Of a DNA stretch of 64,000 nucleotides, positions 40,727-49,787 are shown piece by piece. The stretch comes from Polyangiaceae bacterium (GTDB taxonomy: Bacteria; Myxococcota_A; Polyangia; Polyangiales; Polyangiaceae). The translations under genes were made by a program, and so were the position numbers. Numbering within the stretch: position 1 is the stretch's first letter; every line of letters starts with the position of its first letter. Under the pieces are notes generated by a model. The model had not been told where the DNA came from and made no database searches. It was given only the letters and a program-made list of their open reading frames with translations. The stretch covers positions 1 through 64,000 of the forward strand of contig JADLAB010000070.1 of NCBI GenBank assembly GCA_020848455.1. Reading direction: 5' to 3'.

Positions 40727-41971
40727 TCAGAGTCTCCCGCCGCCGCGGGGAGCGCCCCCGCCGGGCACCCCCATGGGCATGCCGCCGCCCTGGGTCGTCC
40801 GGGCCGGCGAGGCGGTCGGCGCCACGATGAGGACGGTGTCGCCCTCCTCGAGCCCCTCGAGCACGACGATCTGCGTGCCGTCGGTCGCGCCCGTCTTGAT
40901 CCTGCGCTGCTCGCCGCTCGGCAGGGTCACGAGTCGCGCCGGCCCGCGGCTCTGGATCGCGAGCAGCGGCACCAGCACGACGCCCGTGTGGCGCGCCGTG
41001 ACGATCTGCACGTCCGCGCTCATGCCCGAGCGGAGCAGGGCCGCGTCCTTGTCGGTGATGACGATCTCGACGTCGAAGGTGACGACGTTCGACACCGTCT
41101 TGCCGAGCGGGCTGACGCGCGCCACCTTGCCTTCGAAGCTGCGCTCCGGGTACGCGTCGACACGGATGAACACCTCGAAGCCCACCGAGACGCGGCTGAT
41201 CTGCGCCTGATCGATCTGGCCGATGACGCGCAGATCGGAGAGATCCGCCACCGTCATGAGGGTCGTGCCGCCGCTCACGTTGGTCAGGGCCGAGGACACC
41301 ATCGAGCCGACGACCGTCTGGACCGCGAGCACCGTGCCGCTCATGGGCGCGAAGATCGAGGTGTAGGTGAGCTGCCGCTCGGCGTCGGCGACGTTGAGCT
41401 TCGCCGACTCGAGCTGGGTCATGAGCGACGCCACCTGAGCGCGCTTCTGGCGCAGGGTGGTGGCCCCGACCGCGGCCGTGAAGTTCGTGTTGCGGTCGGC
41501 CTCGGCCGACACGAGCCCGAGCCCGAGCCCGCGGTTGCTCACGGCCTGGTTCGCCTGGGCCTGCTTCAGGTCGAGGTCGGCGGCGCTCACCCCGGCGTAG
41601 GCCGCCTCGAGATCGGCCTGCAGCTTGCGGAGCTGGATGCGCGCGACGTCGAGGTCGCGCTGCGCGTCGGCCGGATCGATCTTGGCGAGCAGCTCGCCGG
41701 CCTCCACGGTCCGGCCCTCCTCGGTGAGGATCTCGACGACCTGACCGCCGGCGCGCGACTTCACGTCGACCTGCACGTGCGGCTGGATGGTGCCCGACGC
41801 CGAGGCCATCTCGACGAGGTCGCCGCGCGAGACGGTCACGGGCTGACCGGTCGCCTGGGCGCTCGTCTTCTTGATCACCTTGGTCCAGAGGAAGTAGCCC
41901 CCGACGCCGAGCCCGCCGAGCACGACGACGAGCACGAGCAGCCTGAGCCAGAGCTTCTTCTTCGACTTCAT
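40727..41971 (-). CDS. MacA/HlyD-type periplasmic adaptor
   Basis: A 414-residue membrane-fusion protein. One N-terminal anchor (KLWLRLLVLVVVLGGLGVGGYF), then a lipoyl-type half (GTIQPHVQVDVKSRAGGQVVEIL), a long helical hairpin (residues 110-200, QRDLDVARIQLRKLQADLEA) and the second lipoyl half and beta-barrel (IFAPMSGTVLAV). The C-terminal 40 residues are Gly/Met-rich. It bridges the inner-membrane permease to the outer-membrane channel. Its ATG overlaps the TolC gene stop. Confidence 0.88.
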   Translation of the reverse strand: MKSKKKLWLRLLVLVVVLGGLGVGGYFLWTKVIKKTSAQATGQPVTVSRGDLVEMASASGTIQPHVQVDVKSRAGGQVVEILTEEGRTVEAGELLAKIDPADAQRDLDVARIQLRKLQADLEAAYAGVSAADLDLKQAQANQAVSNRGLGLGLVSAEADRNTNFTAAVGATTLRQKRAQVASLMTQLESAKLNVADAERQLTYTSIFAPMSGTVLAVQTVVGSMVSSALTNVSGGTTLMTVADLSDLRVIGQIDQAQISRVSVGFEVFIRVDAYPERSFEGKVARVSPLGKTVSNVVTFDVEIVITDKDAALLRSGMSADVQIVTARHTGVVLVPLLAIQSRGPARLVTLPSGEQRRIKTGATDGTQIVVLEGLEEGDTVLIVAPTASPARTTQGGGMPMGVPGGGAPRGGGRL

Positions 41972-43512
41972 GGCGCGTTCTCGTCCTCGAAGTACGCCTC
42001 ATAGCGCGCGCGGAGCCGCCCCGTCTGGTGCTCGAGGGCGAGGTTGGCGAGCGCGCGGTCGACCAGGGCGCGCAGCTCCCGCAGCGCCGCCTCGCGCTCG
42101 GTCTGCTGCGCCTTGACGAGGTCGTTCGGGGTGTTCTTGCCGAGCGCGTAGCGCTGGCGCTCGGCCTCGGCGAGCGCGCCCGCCACGCGCGCCGTCTCGG
42201 CCGCGAGCCCGGCCTGCTCGCGCGCCGAGCTCGACTCCACCTCGCCGGTGGCGATCTCGGCCTCGAGCGCGTCGACGCGCGCGTCGTAGCGCGCCTGGGC
42301 GCTCTCGAGCGCCGCGGCGGCGCGCGCGTGGGCCGCCGCCTCCCGGCTGCCGCCGAGCGGCAGCTCGAGCTCGAGGCCGAGCGTGCCGGCGAAGGCGGGC
42401 CGGTAGTCCGGCAACTTGAGCCCGGGCAAGGAGTCGTCGTTCCACAGCCCCGACATGGCAAAGGTGGCCGTGAGATCGAGCCGCGGCGCGTCCGAGGCGG
42501 CGGCGCTCGCGAGCCCGATGCGCGCCGCCTCGACCTGCGCGGCGAGGGCGGCGAGCTCGCTCGAGCGCGCGCGCGCGTCGTCGAGCAGCCTCGGCAAGGG
42601 GGGCGGGTCGGCGGACTCGGGTGGCGGCGTGACGGCGTCGAGCGTGCGCGCCGCCACGGCGCCGAGGGCCAGCTGTCGGCCGAGGGCGATGGCGCGGGCG
42701 GCGCGCGTGGCGCGCGCGTTCGACAGGCTCTGGCGCCCGGTGGCGAGCTGCGTCGCGAAGGACAGGACGTCGACCGGCGCCTCGGTCCCGAGCTCCTTCT
42801 GGCGCAGCTCGGCCTCGTCGTACTGGCGCTGCGCCACGGCGAGCGCCTGCTCCTCGACGGAGACCGCCTCTTCGGCGTACCAGAGCTCGTAGTAGGCGGT
42901 GAGCACGGCGAGCAGGAGCTCGCTCTCGGCCTGCTCGCGCGCGCGCTCCGCCTGCGTGAGCCCCACCTCCGCGTCGCGCAGCGGCGCGAGCACAGCGTCC
43001 GTCCCGGCGCCGCGCAGCAGCGGCTGGCGCGCGTTCAGGTAGAGCTGGCCGTCCACCGACGGCCCGACCGAGGTCGCCTCGGCGCCGCTCGGCGTGGTCG
43101 TGCTGTTGCGCCACACGACGCCGGTCGCGAGCCCCGCCTCGAGCGCCGTGCCGATGTCGGTCGTGTAGCGGATGCCCGCCTCGCCGTCGGTGCCTTCCTC
43201 GGAGCTGCGCGCGACGGCGTCCGAGCCGCCGGAGAGCCTCTCGGTGTAGTGGCCGTTCACGCCGGCAAAGAAGACCGGCCGCCGGGCCCCGAGCTCGCCC
43301 TCGAGCGAGGCGCGCGCCCCGGCGAGGTCCGCGCGCGCGCCGCGCAGGGTCGGGTTGCCCCCTGCGGCGCGGCGCACCGCTTCGTCGGCGGTGAGGGGCT
43401 GGGCCCGGGCGGCGCGGACCGGCAGGGTGAGGCCGCCGAGCGCGACGAGCGCCGTGAGCGCGGCGCGTGCGGCCAGCGTGCGAGCACGGGACACGCGTGT
43501 CTGCTCGACCAT
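41968..43512 (-). CDS. TolC-like outer-membrane efflux protein
   Basis: A 514-residue protein with a signal peptide (TLAARAALTALVALGGLTLP, cleaved after AARAQ) and two OEP repeats. Both begin with helices of the type 'P-T-L-R-G-A-R-A-D-L-A-G' and contain long heptad-like coiled coils. It should form the trimeric outer-membrane channel of the MacAB-like exporter. It is the first gene of the four-gene operon and divergent from the response regulator gene. Confidence 0.88.
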   Translation of the reverse strand: MVEQTRVSRARTLAARAALTALVALGGLTLPVRAARAQPLTADEAVRRAAGGNPTLRGARADLAGARASLEGELGARRPVFFAGVNGHYTERLSGGSDAVARSSEEGTDGEAGIRYTTDIGTALEAGLATGVVWRNSTTTPSGAEATSVGPSVDGQLYLNARQPLLRGAGTDAVLAPLRDAEVGLTQAERAREQAESELLLAVLTAYYELWYAEEAVSVEEQALAVAQRQYDEAELRQKELGTEAPVDVLSFATQLATGRQSLSNARATRAARAIALGRQLALGAVAARTLDAVTPPPESADPPPLPRLLDDARARSSELAALAAQVEAARIGLASAAASDAPRLDLTATFAMSGLWNDDSLPGLKLPDYRPAFAGTLGLELELPLGGSREAAAHARAAAALESAQARYDARVDALEAEIATGEVESSSAREQAGLAAETARVAGALAEAERQRYALGKNTPNDLVKAQQTEREAALRELRALVDRALANLALEHQTGRLRARYEAYFEDENAP

Positions 43513-43672
43513 GCCCCCGAATGTAGTGACCCGCGTGCCGGCGTGGCCGCGGAATTTCGTAAGGCAATGTGAGACGCGCCGCGCGGCTCCTTACCTTTCT
43601 TCACGTTCGCGGCGTCTTGACCAAACTTCACGTCGGCCGGGCCCGCGTGGGCGCTACATTGTCGAGCGAGCC
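43513..43672. promoter_or_regulatory. Divergent control region with repeated CTTCACGT
   Basis: This 160-base region separates the efflux operon from the two-component pair. CTTCACGT occurs twice in the same orientation, at 43599-43606 and 43626-43633 (27 bases apart), and GTAAGG (43558-43563) faces CCTTAC (43589-43594). Direct repeats of this sort are common targets of OmpR/CpxR-type regulators. That the adjacent regulator binds here is inference. Confidence 0.45.
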
Positions 43673-44380
43673 GTGTCCGAGCCGAGCCTCCCCCGCATCC
43701 TCGTCGTCGACGACGACACCGAGCTCTGCGATCTCCTGAGCGACTACCTCGGGCAGGAGGGCTACGCCGTCGCGTGCGTGCACAGCGGCCCGGCGGGGCT
43801 CGAGCGCGCGCTCGCCGAGCCGTTCGCGCTCGTCGTGCTCGACGTGATGCTGCCGGGCTCGAGCGGCTTCGAGGTGCTGCGCAAGCTGCGCCAGACCTCG
43901 CGTGTGCCGGTCGTGATGCTGACGGCGCGCGGCGAGGACGTCGACCGCATCGTGGGGCTCGAGATGGGCGCGGACGACTACCTGCCGAAGCCCTTCAACC
44001 CGCGCGAGCTCGTGGCCCGCATCCGCGCCATCCAGCGGCGCACCGAGCGGCGCGACCCCGGGCCGGGCGCCAACGAGACGCTCACCGTCGGCGACGTGGA
44101 GCTCGAGCTCGGCGCGCGCCTGGTGCGGCGCGGTGGCGCGGAGCTCACCCTCACGACGGCGGAGTTCACCCTGCTCGGCGCGCTCTTGCGGGCGGCGGGA
44201 CGGGTCGTCGGCCGCGAGGAGCTCTCCGACACCGTGCTCGGGCGACACTTCTCGGCGTACGACCGCAGCATCGACGTGCACGTCTCGAACCTGCGCAAGA
44301 AGCTCGGCCCGGGCCCGCGCGGGCACGACCGCATCAAGACGGTGCGCGGCGTCGGCTACGTCTACGCGCTCGAGTCCTGA
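43673..44380 (+). CDS. CpxR/OmpR-family response regulator
   Basis: A 235-residue regulator: receiver with ILVVDDDTELCDLL, phosphoacceptor Asp in VVLDVMLPG, MLTARGE and YLPKPF, then an OmpR-type winged-helix domain with LTTAEFTLLGALLRAAGRVV, DRSIDVHVSNLRKKLG and IKTVRGVGYVY. It should bind tandem direct repeats when phosphorylated. The GTG at 43673 is the best start, and the cognate kinase gene starts 8 bases downstream. Divergent from the efflux operon, which may be its target. Confidence 0.88.
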   Translation: MSEPSLPRILVVDDDTELCDLLSDYLGQEGYAVACVHSGPAGLERALAEPFALVVLDVMLPGSSGFEVLRKLRQTSRVPVVMLTARGEDVDRIVGLEMGADDYLPKPFNPRELVARIRAIQRRTERRDPGPGANETLTVGDVELELGARLVRRGGAELTLTTAEFTLLGALLRAAGRVVGREELSDTVLGRHFSAYDRSIDVHVSNLRKKLGPGPRGHDRIKTVRGVGYVYALES

Positions 44381-44388
44381 GGCCCCGC

Positions 44389-45795
44389 GTGCGAAGCCTG
44401 TTCCTGCGCATCTTCCTGTCCTTCTGGGCGGCCATGACGCTCATCGGCGCCGCCTTCGCGCTCATCTACGCCCTGTCGTTTCCGAGCATCCGCGGCGATC
44501 GGCGCCTGCGGCTCGCCACCGATTCGCTGCGCCTGCACGGCGCCGAGCTCGTCCTGTGCCGTGCCGCCGGCGACCTGCCGGCCTGCGACCGCGAGCTCGG
44601 CCGCGTCGCCGAGGCTACCGGCCTGCGCGTCCACCTCTTCGCGGGCGCCGAGCCCGTGCTGTCGCAGGGGCCCACCCCGGCCGCGGCCGCCGCCCTCGTC
44701 GCGCGGCTCGCCGACGCGCCCGGTCGCGGCGAGGACGGCGAGGCGCGCGCGAGCTCCGACGAGGAGTACTTGCTCGCGGTGGCGCTCGGCGAGCCGGGGC
44801 CGGGGCGCATCGTCGCCCTCGCGCAGCTGCCGCGCGCGCGCGTGTGGCTGCGCTACCTCGACCTCGACACGCTGCCGCTGCGCGTGGCCGTCCTGTTCCT
44901 CGTCTCGGGCCTCGCCTCGTACCTCATCGCGCGCTACCTCACGCGGCCGCTGCGCACCCTGCGCAGCGCGACCCAGCGCATCGCGGGCGGCGACTTCGCG
45001 GTGCGCGTGTCGCCCGAGCTCGGCCGCGGCGATCGCGAGGTGGCCGCCCTGGCGCGCGACTTCGACCGCATGGCCGAGCACGTCGAGGAGCAGCTCGCCG
45101 CGCGCCAGCAGCTGCTGCGCGACGTGTCGCACGAGCTGCGCTCGCCGCTCGCGCGCCTGCGCGTGGCCCTCGAGCTCGCGCGCCAGCGCAGCGGCCCGGA
45201 CGCGGGCCGGGCGCTCGACCGCATCGAGCGCGAGGCCGAGCGGCTCACCGACCTCATCGGGCAGATGCTGGCGGTCACCCGCCTCGAGGCCGAGGTGACG
45301 CCCGGCGAGCGCCACGAGGTCGACGTCTCGGCCCTGCTGGCCGAGGTGGTGCGCGACGCCGACTTCGAGGCGCGCTCCACCGGCCGCCGTGTCGAGCTCG
45401 GCCGGAACGACCCCGCGACGCTCGCGGGCAACGAGGAGGTGCTGCGGCGCGCCATCGAGAACGTGCTCCGCAACGCCGTGCGCTTCACCGCCGAGCGCAC
45501 GGCCGTCGAGGTCGCGCTCGTGCGCGCGGACGGCGAGCTCGAGCTCCGGGTGCGCGATCACGGGCCGGGCGTGCCCGCGGCCGAGCTCGAGGAGATCTTC
45601 CGGCCCTTCTACCGGGTCGGTGCCGACCGGGACCGGCGCACCGGTGGCGTCGGCATCGGCCTCGCCATCACCGAGCGGGCCGTGACGGTGCACGGCGGCA
45701 AGCTCCGCGCCGACAACGCCCCCGGCGGCGGGCTGCTCGTGACCTTCCGGTTCCCGCTGCAGGCCGCGGCCCCCGGCGCGCCCGGGGCCGCGTGA
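44389..45795 (+). CDS. CpxA-like sensor histidine kinase
   Basis: A 468-residue membrane kinase: TM1 (FLRIFLSFWAAMTLIGAAF), a periplasmic sensor of about 120 residues with a Cys pair (VLCRAAGDLPACD), TM2 (LPLRVAVLFLVSGLASYLIA), HAMP (TRPLRTLRSATQRIAGGDFAVRVSPE), HisKA with DVSHELRSPLARLRVALELA (His near 246) and HATPase with ENVLRNAVRFT, RDHGPGVP, FRPFYRV and GVGIGLAI. This is the layout of CpxA. It starts with GTG 8 bases after the regulator gene and probably senses an envelope signal. Confidence 0.88.
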   Translation: MRSLFLRIFLSFWAAMTLIGAAFALIYALSFPSIRGDRRLRLATDSLRLHGAELVLCRAAGDLPACDRELGRVAEATGLRVHLFAGAEPVLSQGPTPAAAAALVARLADAPGRGEDGEARASSDEEYLLAVALGEPGPGRIVALAQLPRARVWLRYLDLDTLPLRVAVLFLVSGLASYLIARYLTRPLRTLRSATQRIAGGDFAVRVSPELGRGDREVAALARDFDRMAEHVEEQLAARQQLLRDVSHELRSPLARLRVALELARQRSGPDAGRALDRIEREAERLTDLIGQMLAVTRLEAEVTPGERHEVDVSALLAEVVRDADFEARSTGRRVELGRNDPATLAGNEEVLRRAIENVLRNAVRFTAERTAVEVALVRADGELELRVRDHGPGVPAAELEEIFRPFYRVGADRDRRTGGVGIGLAITERAVTVHGGKLRADNAPGGGLLVTFRFPLQAAAPGAPGAA

Positions 45796-45811
45796 GCGCG
45801 GTCGCGCGCGC

Positions 45812-46351
45812 TCAGCGGCGCAGCGAGCGCACGACGAAGGGTGCGCTCACGCCCATGCTGAAGCGCGCCGCGATCTCGAGCGCGCGCCGGATGCGTCGCG
45901 GGGCCGGGCCGCGCCCGAGCGCCGCGAGCGCCCCGAGCGCGAACTCGGCCCCGCTGCCGACGGAGTCGTAGCCGTCCGCCATCTCGCCCACCTGGAAGTC
46001 GCTGTCGACCGAGTAGAGGTGGCCGCGGTAGCCGACGAGGAACTGCCCGCCTTGCTCGCTGTTGGACTCGATCTTCGCGAAGCCGCGCTCCTTCAGCAGC
46101 AGGCGCGTGGCCTCGATGAAGTGGTTGACCATGAACGCCATGTCGCTCTGCTCGGGCGCCTGCGGAGCCACGGTGAGCTGGTGCTCGAGCAGCTGCCCCA
46201 TGCGGAAGCTCGTCGTGTAGCCGATGAGGAAGGGGCCGCGCCGGAACACCTTGCCGACGCGGGTCTCGCGCCGGCGCCACCCGGACACCGCAGCGGAGTC
46301 GACCCCGACGTACACCGTGCCCCTCTCGACCAATCCGACGACGCAGGTCAT
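45812..46351 (-). CDS. Orphan proteasome-like Ntn hydrolase
   Basis: A 179-residue member of the Ntn-hydrolase/proteasome-HslV superfamily. After removal of the initiator Met, Thr is residue 1 (TCVVGLVERGTVYVGVDSA), with Asp at 17 and Lys at 33 (VGKVF), the same catalytic spacing as HslV and proteasome beta subunits, and a GSGAEFALGAL segment at the usual Ser/Gly loop. It should be a threonine peptidase. No ATPase or alpha subunit gene is nearby, so its partner is unknown. It is divergent from the glycerate kinase gene. Confidence 0.75.
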   Translation of the reverse strand: MTCVVGLVERGTVYVGVDSAAVSGWRRRETRVGKVFRRGPFLIGYTTSFRMGQLLEHQLTVAPQAPEQSDMAFMVNHFIEATRLLLKERGFAKIESNSEQGGQFLVGYRGHLYSVDSDFQVGEMADGYDSVGSGAEFALGALAALGRGPAPRRIRRALEIAARFSMGVSAPFVVRSLRR

Positions 46352-46378
46352 GGACTCCCTCTACACCGGCAGTCCTCG

Positions 46379-46482
46379 GTTATCAGTCATCAGTTGTCAG
46401 TCATCAGTTTTCAGCCCAGCACGGCCCTTCGGGCCGATCCCAGCGCGGCGCGTCTCTGGACTGAAAACTGAAAACTGATAAC
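46379..46482. repeat. Palindromic TCAGTTTTCAG-type repeat element
   Basis: The left arm (46379-46414) is GTTATCAGTCATCAG followed by a 14-bp unit (CAGTCATCAGTT(G/T)T) twice and TTTTCAG. The right arm (46461-46482), read on the other strand, is GTTATCAGTTTTCAGTTTTC plus AG. Between them lies a CGGCCC-TTC-GGGCCG hairpin (46422-46436). The AT-rich arms stand out sharply. The element sits between two divergent genes and ends 9 bases before the glycerate kinase ATG. It looks like a REP/BIME-type dispersed repeat. Confidence 0.7.
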
Positions 46483-46491
46483 TCCAACCGG

Positions 46492-47802
46492 ATGACTGCT
46501 CCGCCCGTCCGCGAGCTCGTTCTCGGCGCGTATCGCGCGGCGCTCGCGGCGCTCGAGCCGCGCGGCCTCGCGACGCGCGCACTCGCCGGGAACGCGGCGC
46601 TCGCGCGGGCGCCCGCGCGGAGCGTGCTCTTGCTCGGCGCCGGCAAGGCCGCGGCGACGCTCGCCGCCGGGGCGTGCGACGCTCTCGGCTCCGCCCTCGG
46701 CGGTGGCTTCGTGGTGGTCAAGGACGGGCACGCCGGCGCCACGCCGGCGCCGGGCGTCGTCGTCGCCGAGGCGTCGCATCCGGTGCCCGACGCGCGCTCG
46801 CTCGCCGCCGGCCGGGAGCTCCTGGCGCGCGCGGCGGCGCCGGGGGCCGGCATCGAGCGCATCGTCGCGCTGTGGTCCGGGGGCGCATCGGCCCTGGCCG
46901 TCGCGCCTGCTCCCGGGCTCGGTCTCGCGGACAAGGCCGCCGCGCTCGCCGCGCTCGCCGCCGCCGGCACGCCCATCGGCGACCTCAACCGGGTGCGCAA
47001 GCACCTGTCCGCCCTGAAGGGCGGGCGCCTCGGCGTCGCGGCGGCGGTTCCGGTCGAGGCGCTCGTCTTGTCCGACGTCGTCGGGGACGATCTCGCCACC
47101 ATCGGCAGTGGCCCGTGGAGCCCCGACCCGTCGAGCTTCGCCGACGCGCTCGCCGTGGTCGCGCGTGCCGGCGTTGCCGTCCCGGCCGCCGCGCGACGCG
47201 TGCTCGAGCGCGGCGCGCGCGGCGAGCTCGACGAGACCCCGAAGCCCGGCGACCGGCGCCTCGCGCACGTCGCCGTCGAGCTCCTGGCCGGACCGGACGA
47301 CGCGGGGCGTGCCCTCGCGCGCGCGCTCGAGGCCTCGGGCGTCGCGACCGAGATCGAGCTCCGCGCCTCTCCGGACGTCGCCGACCTCGCGAGCCGGCTC
47401 GCCCGCGCCGCGCGCGAGCTCGCGGCGGGCGGCACCGCGCGCGCGCTCGTCGTCTCGGGCGAGCCGACCCTGCGCCTGCCCGCGCGCACCGGACGCGGCG
47501 GGCGCGCGCAGCACACGGCGCTCCTCGTCGCGAGCCAGCTCGTGGGGCTCGCCACCGACGGATCCCGCGGGCTCGCCGTCCTCTGCGTCGGCACGGACGG
47601 GACCGACGGCCCGACGCCGGACGCGGGCGGGCTCGTCGACGGCGCGACCGCGGCCCGCGCGTGCGCGCGCGGCGTCGACGTCGGTCGGGCGCTCGAGGCG
47701 TTCGACGCCGGGCCGGCCCTCGCTGCCGCGGGCGACCTCGTGACGACCGGCCCGACGGGCACGAACCTCGCGGACCTCTACGCCGTCGTGGCGTTGCCGT
47801 AG
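46492..47802 (+). CDS. Glycerate 2-kinase (MOFRL family)
   Basis: A 436-residue enzyme of the GckA/TtuD/GLYCTK family, expected to phosphorylate glycerate to 2-phosphoglycerate. The N-terminal half contains LLLGAGKAA, EASHPVPDARSL and LWSGGASALAV; the C-terminal MOFRL domain ends VGTDGTDGPTPDAGG. All three signatures are intact. Starts with ATG at 46492 without a clear ribosome-binding site, right after the palindromic repeat; the repeat may affect expression. It ends 12 bases from the convergent gene. Confidence 0.88.
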   Translation: MTAPPVRELVLGAYRAALAALEPRGLATRALAGNAALARAPARSVLLLGAGKAAATLAAGACDALGSALGGGFVVVKDGHAGATPAPGVVVAEASHPVPDARSLAAGRELLARAAAPGAGIERIVALWSGGASALAVAPAPGLGLADKAAALAALAAAGTPIGDLNRVRKHLSALKGGRLGVAAAVPVEALVLSDVVGDDLATIGSGPWSPDPSSFADALAVVARAGVAVPAAARRVLERGARGELDETPKPGDRRLAHVAVELLAGPDDAGRALARALEASGVATEIELRASPDVADLASRLARAARELAAGGTARALVVSGEPTLRLPARTGRGGRAQHTALLVASQLVGLATDGSRGLAVLCVGTDGTDGPTPDAGGLVDGATAARACARGVDVGRALEAFDAGPALAAAGDLVTTGPTGTNLADLYAVVALP

Positions 47803-47814
47803 GAGTCGCCGGCC

Positions 47815-48945
47815 TCAGAAGCCCGCGTTCACGATCACCATGAACGGCAGCTTGTTGCCGTAGGCGACGTTGATGGCGCCGATCTGCAGGCCGGTGAGCT
47901 CGCGCGCGACGTTGATGGCGCCGATCTGCAGGCCCTTCACATCCCGAGCGACGTTGATGGCCGACAGCTGCAGGCCCTCGAGGTCCTCGGCGTAGTTGAA
48001 GAGCGGCGCGATCTGGATGCCCGACGTGTCGCCGCCCTGGTTCGCGAGCCCGGCGAGCTGCACGCCCTCGACCCGGTGCTGCACCGAGGCGATGGTGGCG
48101 GACGTGAGCCAGCCCGCGAAGTTCTGGGCGCGCACCCCGCCTGCCAGGATGACGCCACGCGTGCGCGCGTCGGGGAACTCCGTCCACACCTGGATCTCGC
48201 AGTTGTAACCGCACGAGCCGCCGCTCGTCGGGATGGTCTGGTTGTCGAAGACGATGAGCGAGATCTGGAGCCCCGAGAACTCGTGGAGCACGTTGACGGC
48301 GAAGGTCGAGATCTGGATGCCGTCGAGGCTCTCGTCGGCGCCCGCCAGAAGGGGCGCGATCTGAACGGCGCTGCCCGACCCCACGAGCGCCACCGGGGCC
48401 ACCTGCAAGAGGGCGCCCGGCCTCTTCGCGTAGAGCGCGCCGGCGCCGAGCTGCAGGCCGTCGAAGCGGCCGCTCACCTCCTCGTAGATCGCCGCGACGT
48501 GCAGGCCGCCGCCGCTGCCGCCGCAGTAGCTGCCGCCGCCCGCGACGACGCCGTAGCAGTCGCCCTCGTTGTAGTTGAGGATGCCGGCGAGCTGGATGCC
48601 GCCGGCGGCCTTGCCCGTCCAGTTGGCGATCGCGCTCAGCTGCACGCCGCCCATGTTCTCGGTCTCGTGGTTCAGGATCGCGCCGAGCTCGATGCCGTAG
48701 GTCGAGCGCGAGAGCCCATAGAGGATGTTGAGGCCGAGGCCGCCCACCACCATCGGATCGAGCGGGGGCAGCGCCACCGGTGTCACGAGCGCGAGGGAGA
48801 GCGGCGTGTAGCTCGCCGACTCCTCGGCCGGTGGCGGGGCGGGCGGAGGCAGGGGCTCGCTCGCGCGTGCCCACGACGGCGTGCCGACCGAGGCAGCGAG
48901 CGCAGCGGCGATGACCGTGCATCGCATCATGACCATGCGTACCAT
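47815..48945 (-). CDS. Secreted protein with GLQIGAINVA-type repeats
   Basis: A 376-residue protein with a signal peptide (VIAAALAASVGTPSWARA). The body is made of repeats of about 19-21 residues of the form 'G-[L/V/I]-Q-[I/L]-[G/A]-[A/P]-[I/L]-x-N-x-A', clearest at the C-terminus (GLQLSAINVARDVKGLQIG, then AINVARELTGLQIGAINVAYG). This matches the LA_2272-type surface repeat known from Leptospira and deltaproteobacteria. Such sequences form beta-solenoid-like or barrel-like outer surface proteins. Function unknown. Confidence 0.8.
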   Translation of the reverse strand: MVRMVMMRCTVIAAALAASVGTPSWARASEPLPPPAPPPAEESASYTPLSLALVTPVALPPLDPMVVGGLGLNILYGLSRSTYGIELGAILNHETENMGGVQLSAIANWTGKAAGGIQLAGILNYNEGDCYGVVAGGGSYCGGSGGGLHVAAIYEEVSGRFDGLQLGAGALYAKRPGALLQVAPVALVGSGSAVQIAPLLAGADESLDGIQISTFAVNVLHEFSGLQISLIVFDNQTIPTSGGSCGYNCEIQVWTEFPDARTRGVILAGGVRAQNFAGWLTSATIASVQHRVEGVQLAGLANQGGDTSGIQIAPLFNYAEDLEGLQLSAINVARDVKGLQIGAINVARELTGLQIGAINVAYGNKLPFMVIVNAGF

Positions 48946-49056
48946 GGCGCGACGCGCCCCTCACGCGTTCCGGCGACGCCACGGCGCGCCGCCCCCGGCC
49001 CGTTACGTCGCGTCGGATGGGCTCGCGGTGTTCCCCGGACGCGCTACCTTGCGGGC

Positions 49057-49710
49057 GTGAAGCTCCTGTCCGATCTCCGCAGCGAGCACGCGCTCATCGA
49101 GCGGCTCGTGGGCTCGCTCCAGACCTTCGCGGCCGCGCGTGCCTCGGGCGCGGTCGATCCGGCGGCGGGCGCAGCCTACGTGGCCTTCTTTCGGCTATAC
49201 GCCGGGCGCTACCATCACGCGCGCGAGGAGGGCGTGCTCTTCCCCGCGCTCGTGCGCGAGGCCGAGGTGCCCGCCGACCGCGGCCCGCTCGCGGCGCTCG
49301 CGGCCGATCACGCCGCGCTCGAGACGCTGCTCGCGCAGATGGAGCCCGCCCTCACGAGCGCCGAGCCCGGGGTCGGCGCCGGCGAGCTCGTCCTCTTTGC
49401 GCGGCGGCACGGGGCCATGCTCCTGCACCACATCGACGCCGAGAACGACGTGCTCTTCGTGGAGAGCGAGGCGCGCCTCGCGCAGGCGTCCGTCGCGGAG
49501 CTCCCGACGCGTGAGCCCGACGCCGAGGAGGCCGCGGCCCGCGACGCCGGCGCCGCGCTCGTCGACCGCTACCCGCCGAGCGACATCCCGGAGCTCTGGC
49601 GCGGGGCGGGCTGCGTCGCGTGCCCGGCCTACGGCGAGCGCTGCGCCGGCATCGAGCGCGAGTGGTGGAGCGAGCTCGACTGGCAGGACTTCCACGATCG
49701 CGCGCACTGA
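49057..49710 (+). CDS. Hemerythrin-like (HHE) domain protein
   Basis: A 217-residue cytoplasmic protein. The first 150 residues are a four-helix HHE bundle with iron-ligand His/Glu residues in SEHALIERLV, HHAREEGVLFPAL, ADHAALETLL and LLHHIDAENDVLF, as in non-haem di-iron sensors or oxygen/NO-binding proteins. The C-terminus ends CVACPAYGERCAG, a Cys cluster that could bind a metal. The GTG at 49057 is used. Divergent from the repeat protein gene. Confidence 0.82.
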   Translation: MKLLSDLRSEHALIERLVGSLQTFAAARASGAVDPAAGAAYVAFFRLYAGRYHHAREEGVLFPALVREAEVPADRGPLAALAADHAALETLLAQMEPALTSAEPGVGAGELVLFARRHGAMLLHHIDAENDVLFVESEARLAQASVAELPTREPDAEEAAARDAGAALVDRYPPSDIPELWRGAGCVACPAYGERCAGIEREWWSELDWQDFHDRAH

Positions 49711-49787
49711 CGCGGTGCGAGTGGGCGCACCCGGCGGGCGCGCGCTCCGGTTGCCGCCGCGCGCTCTGCAGCGCAGGCTCCGCCGTC

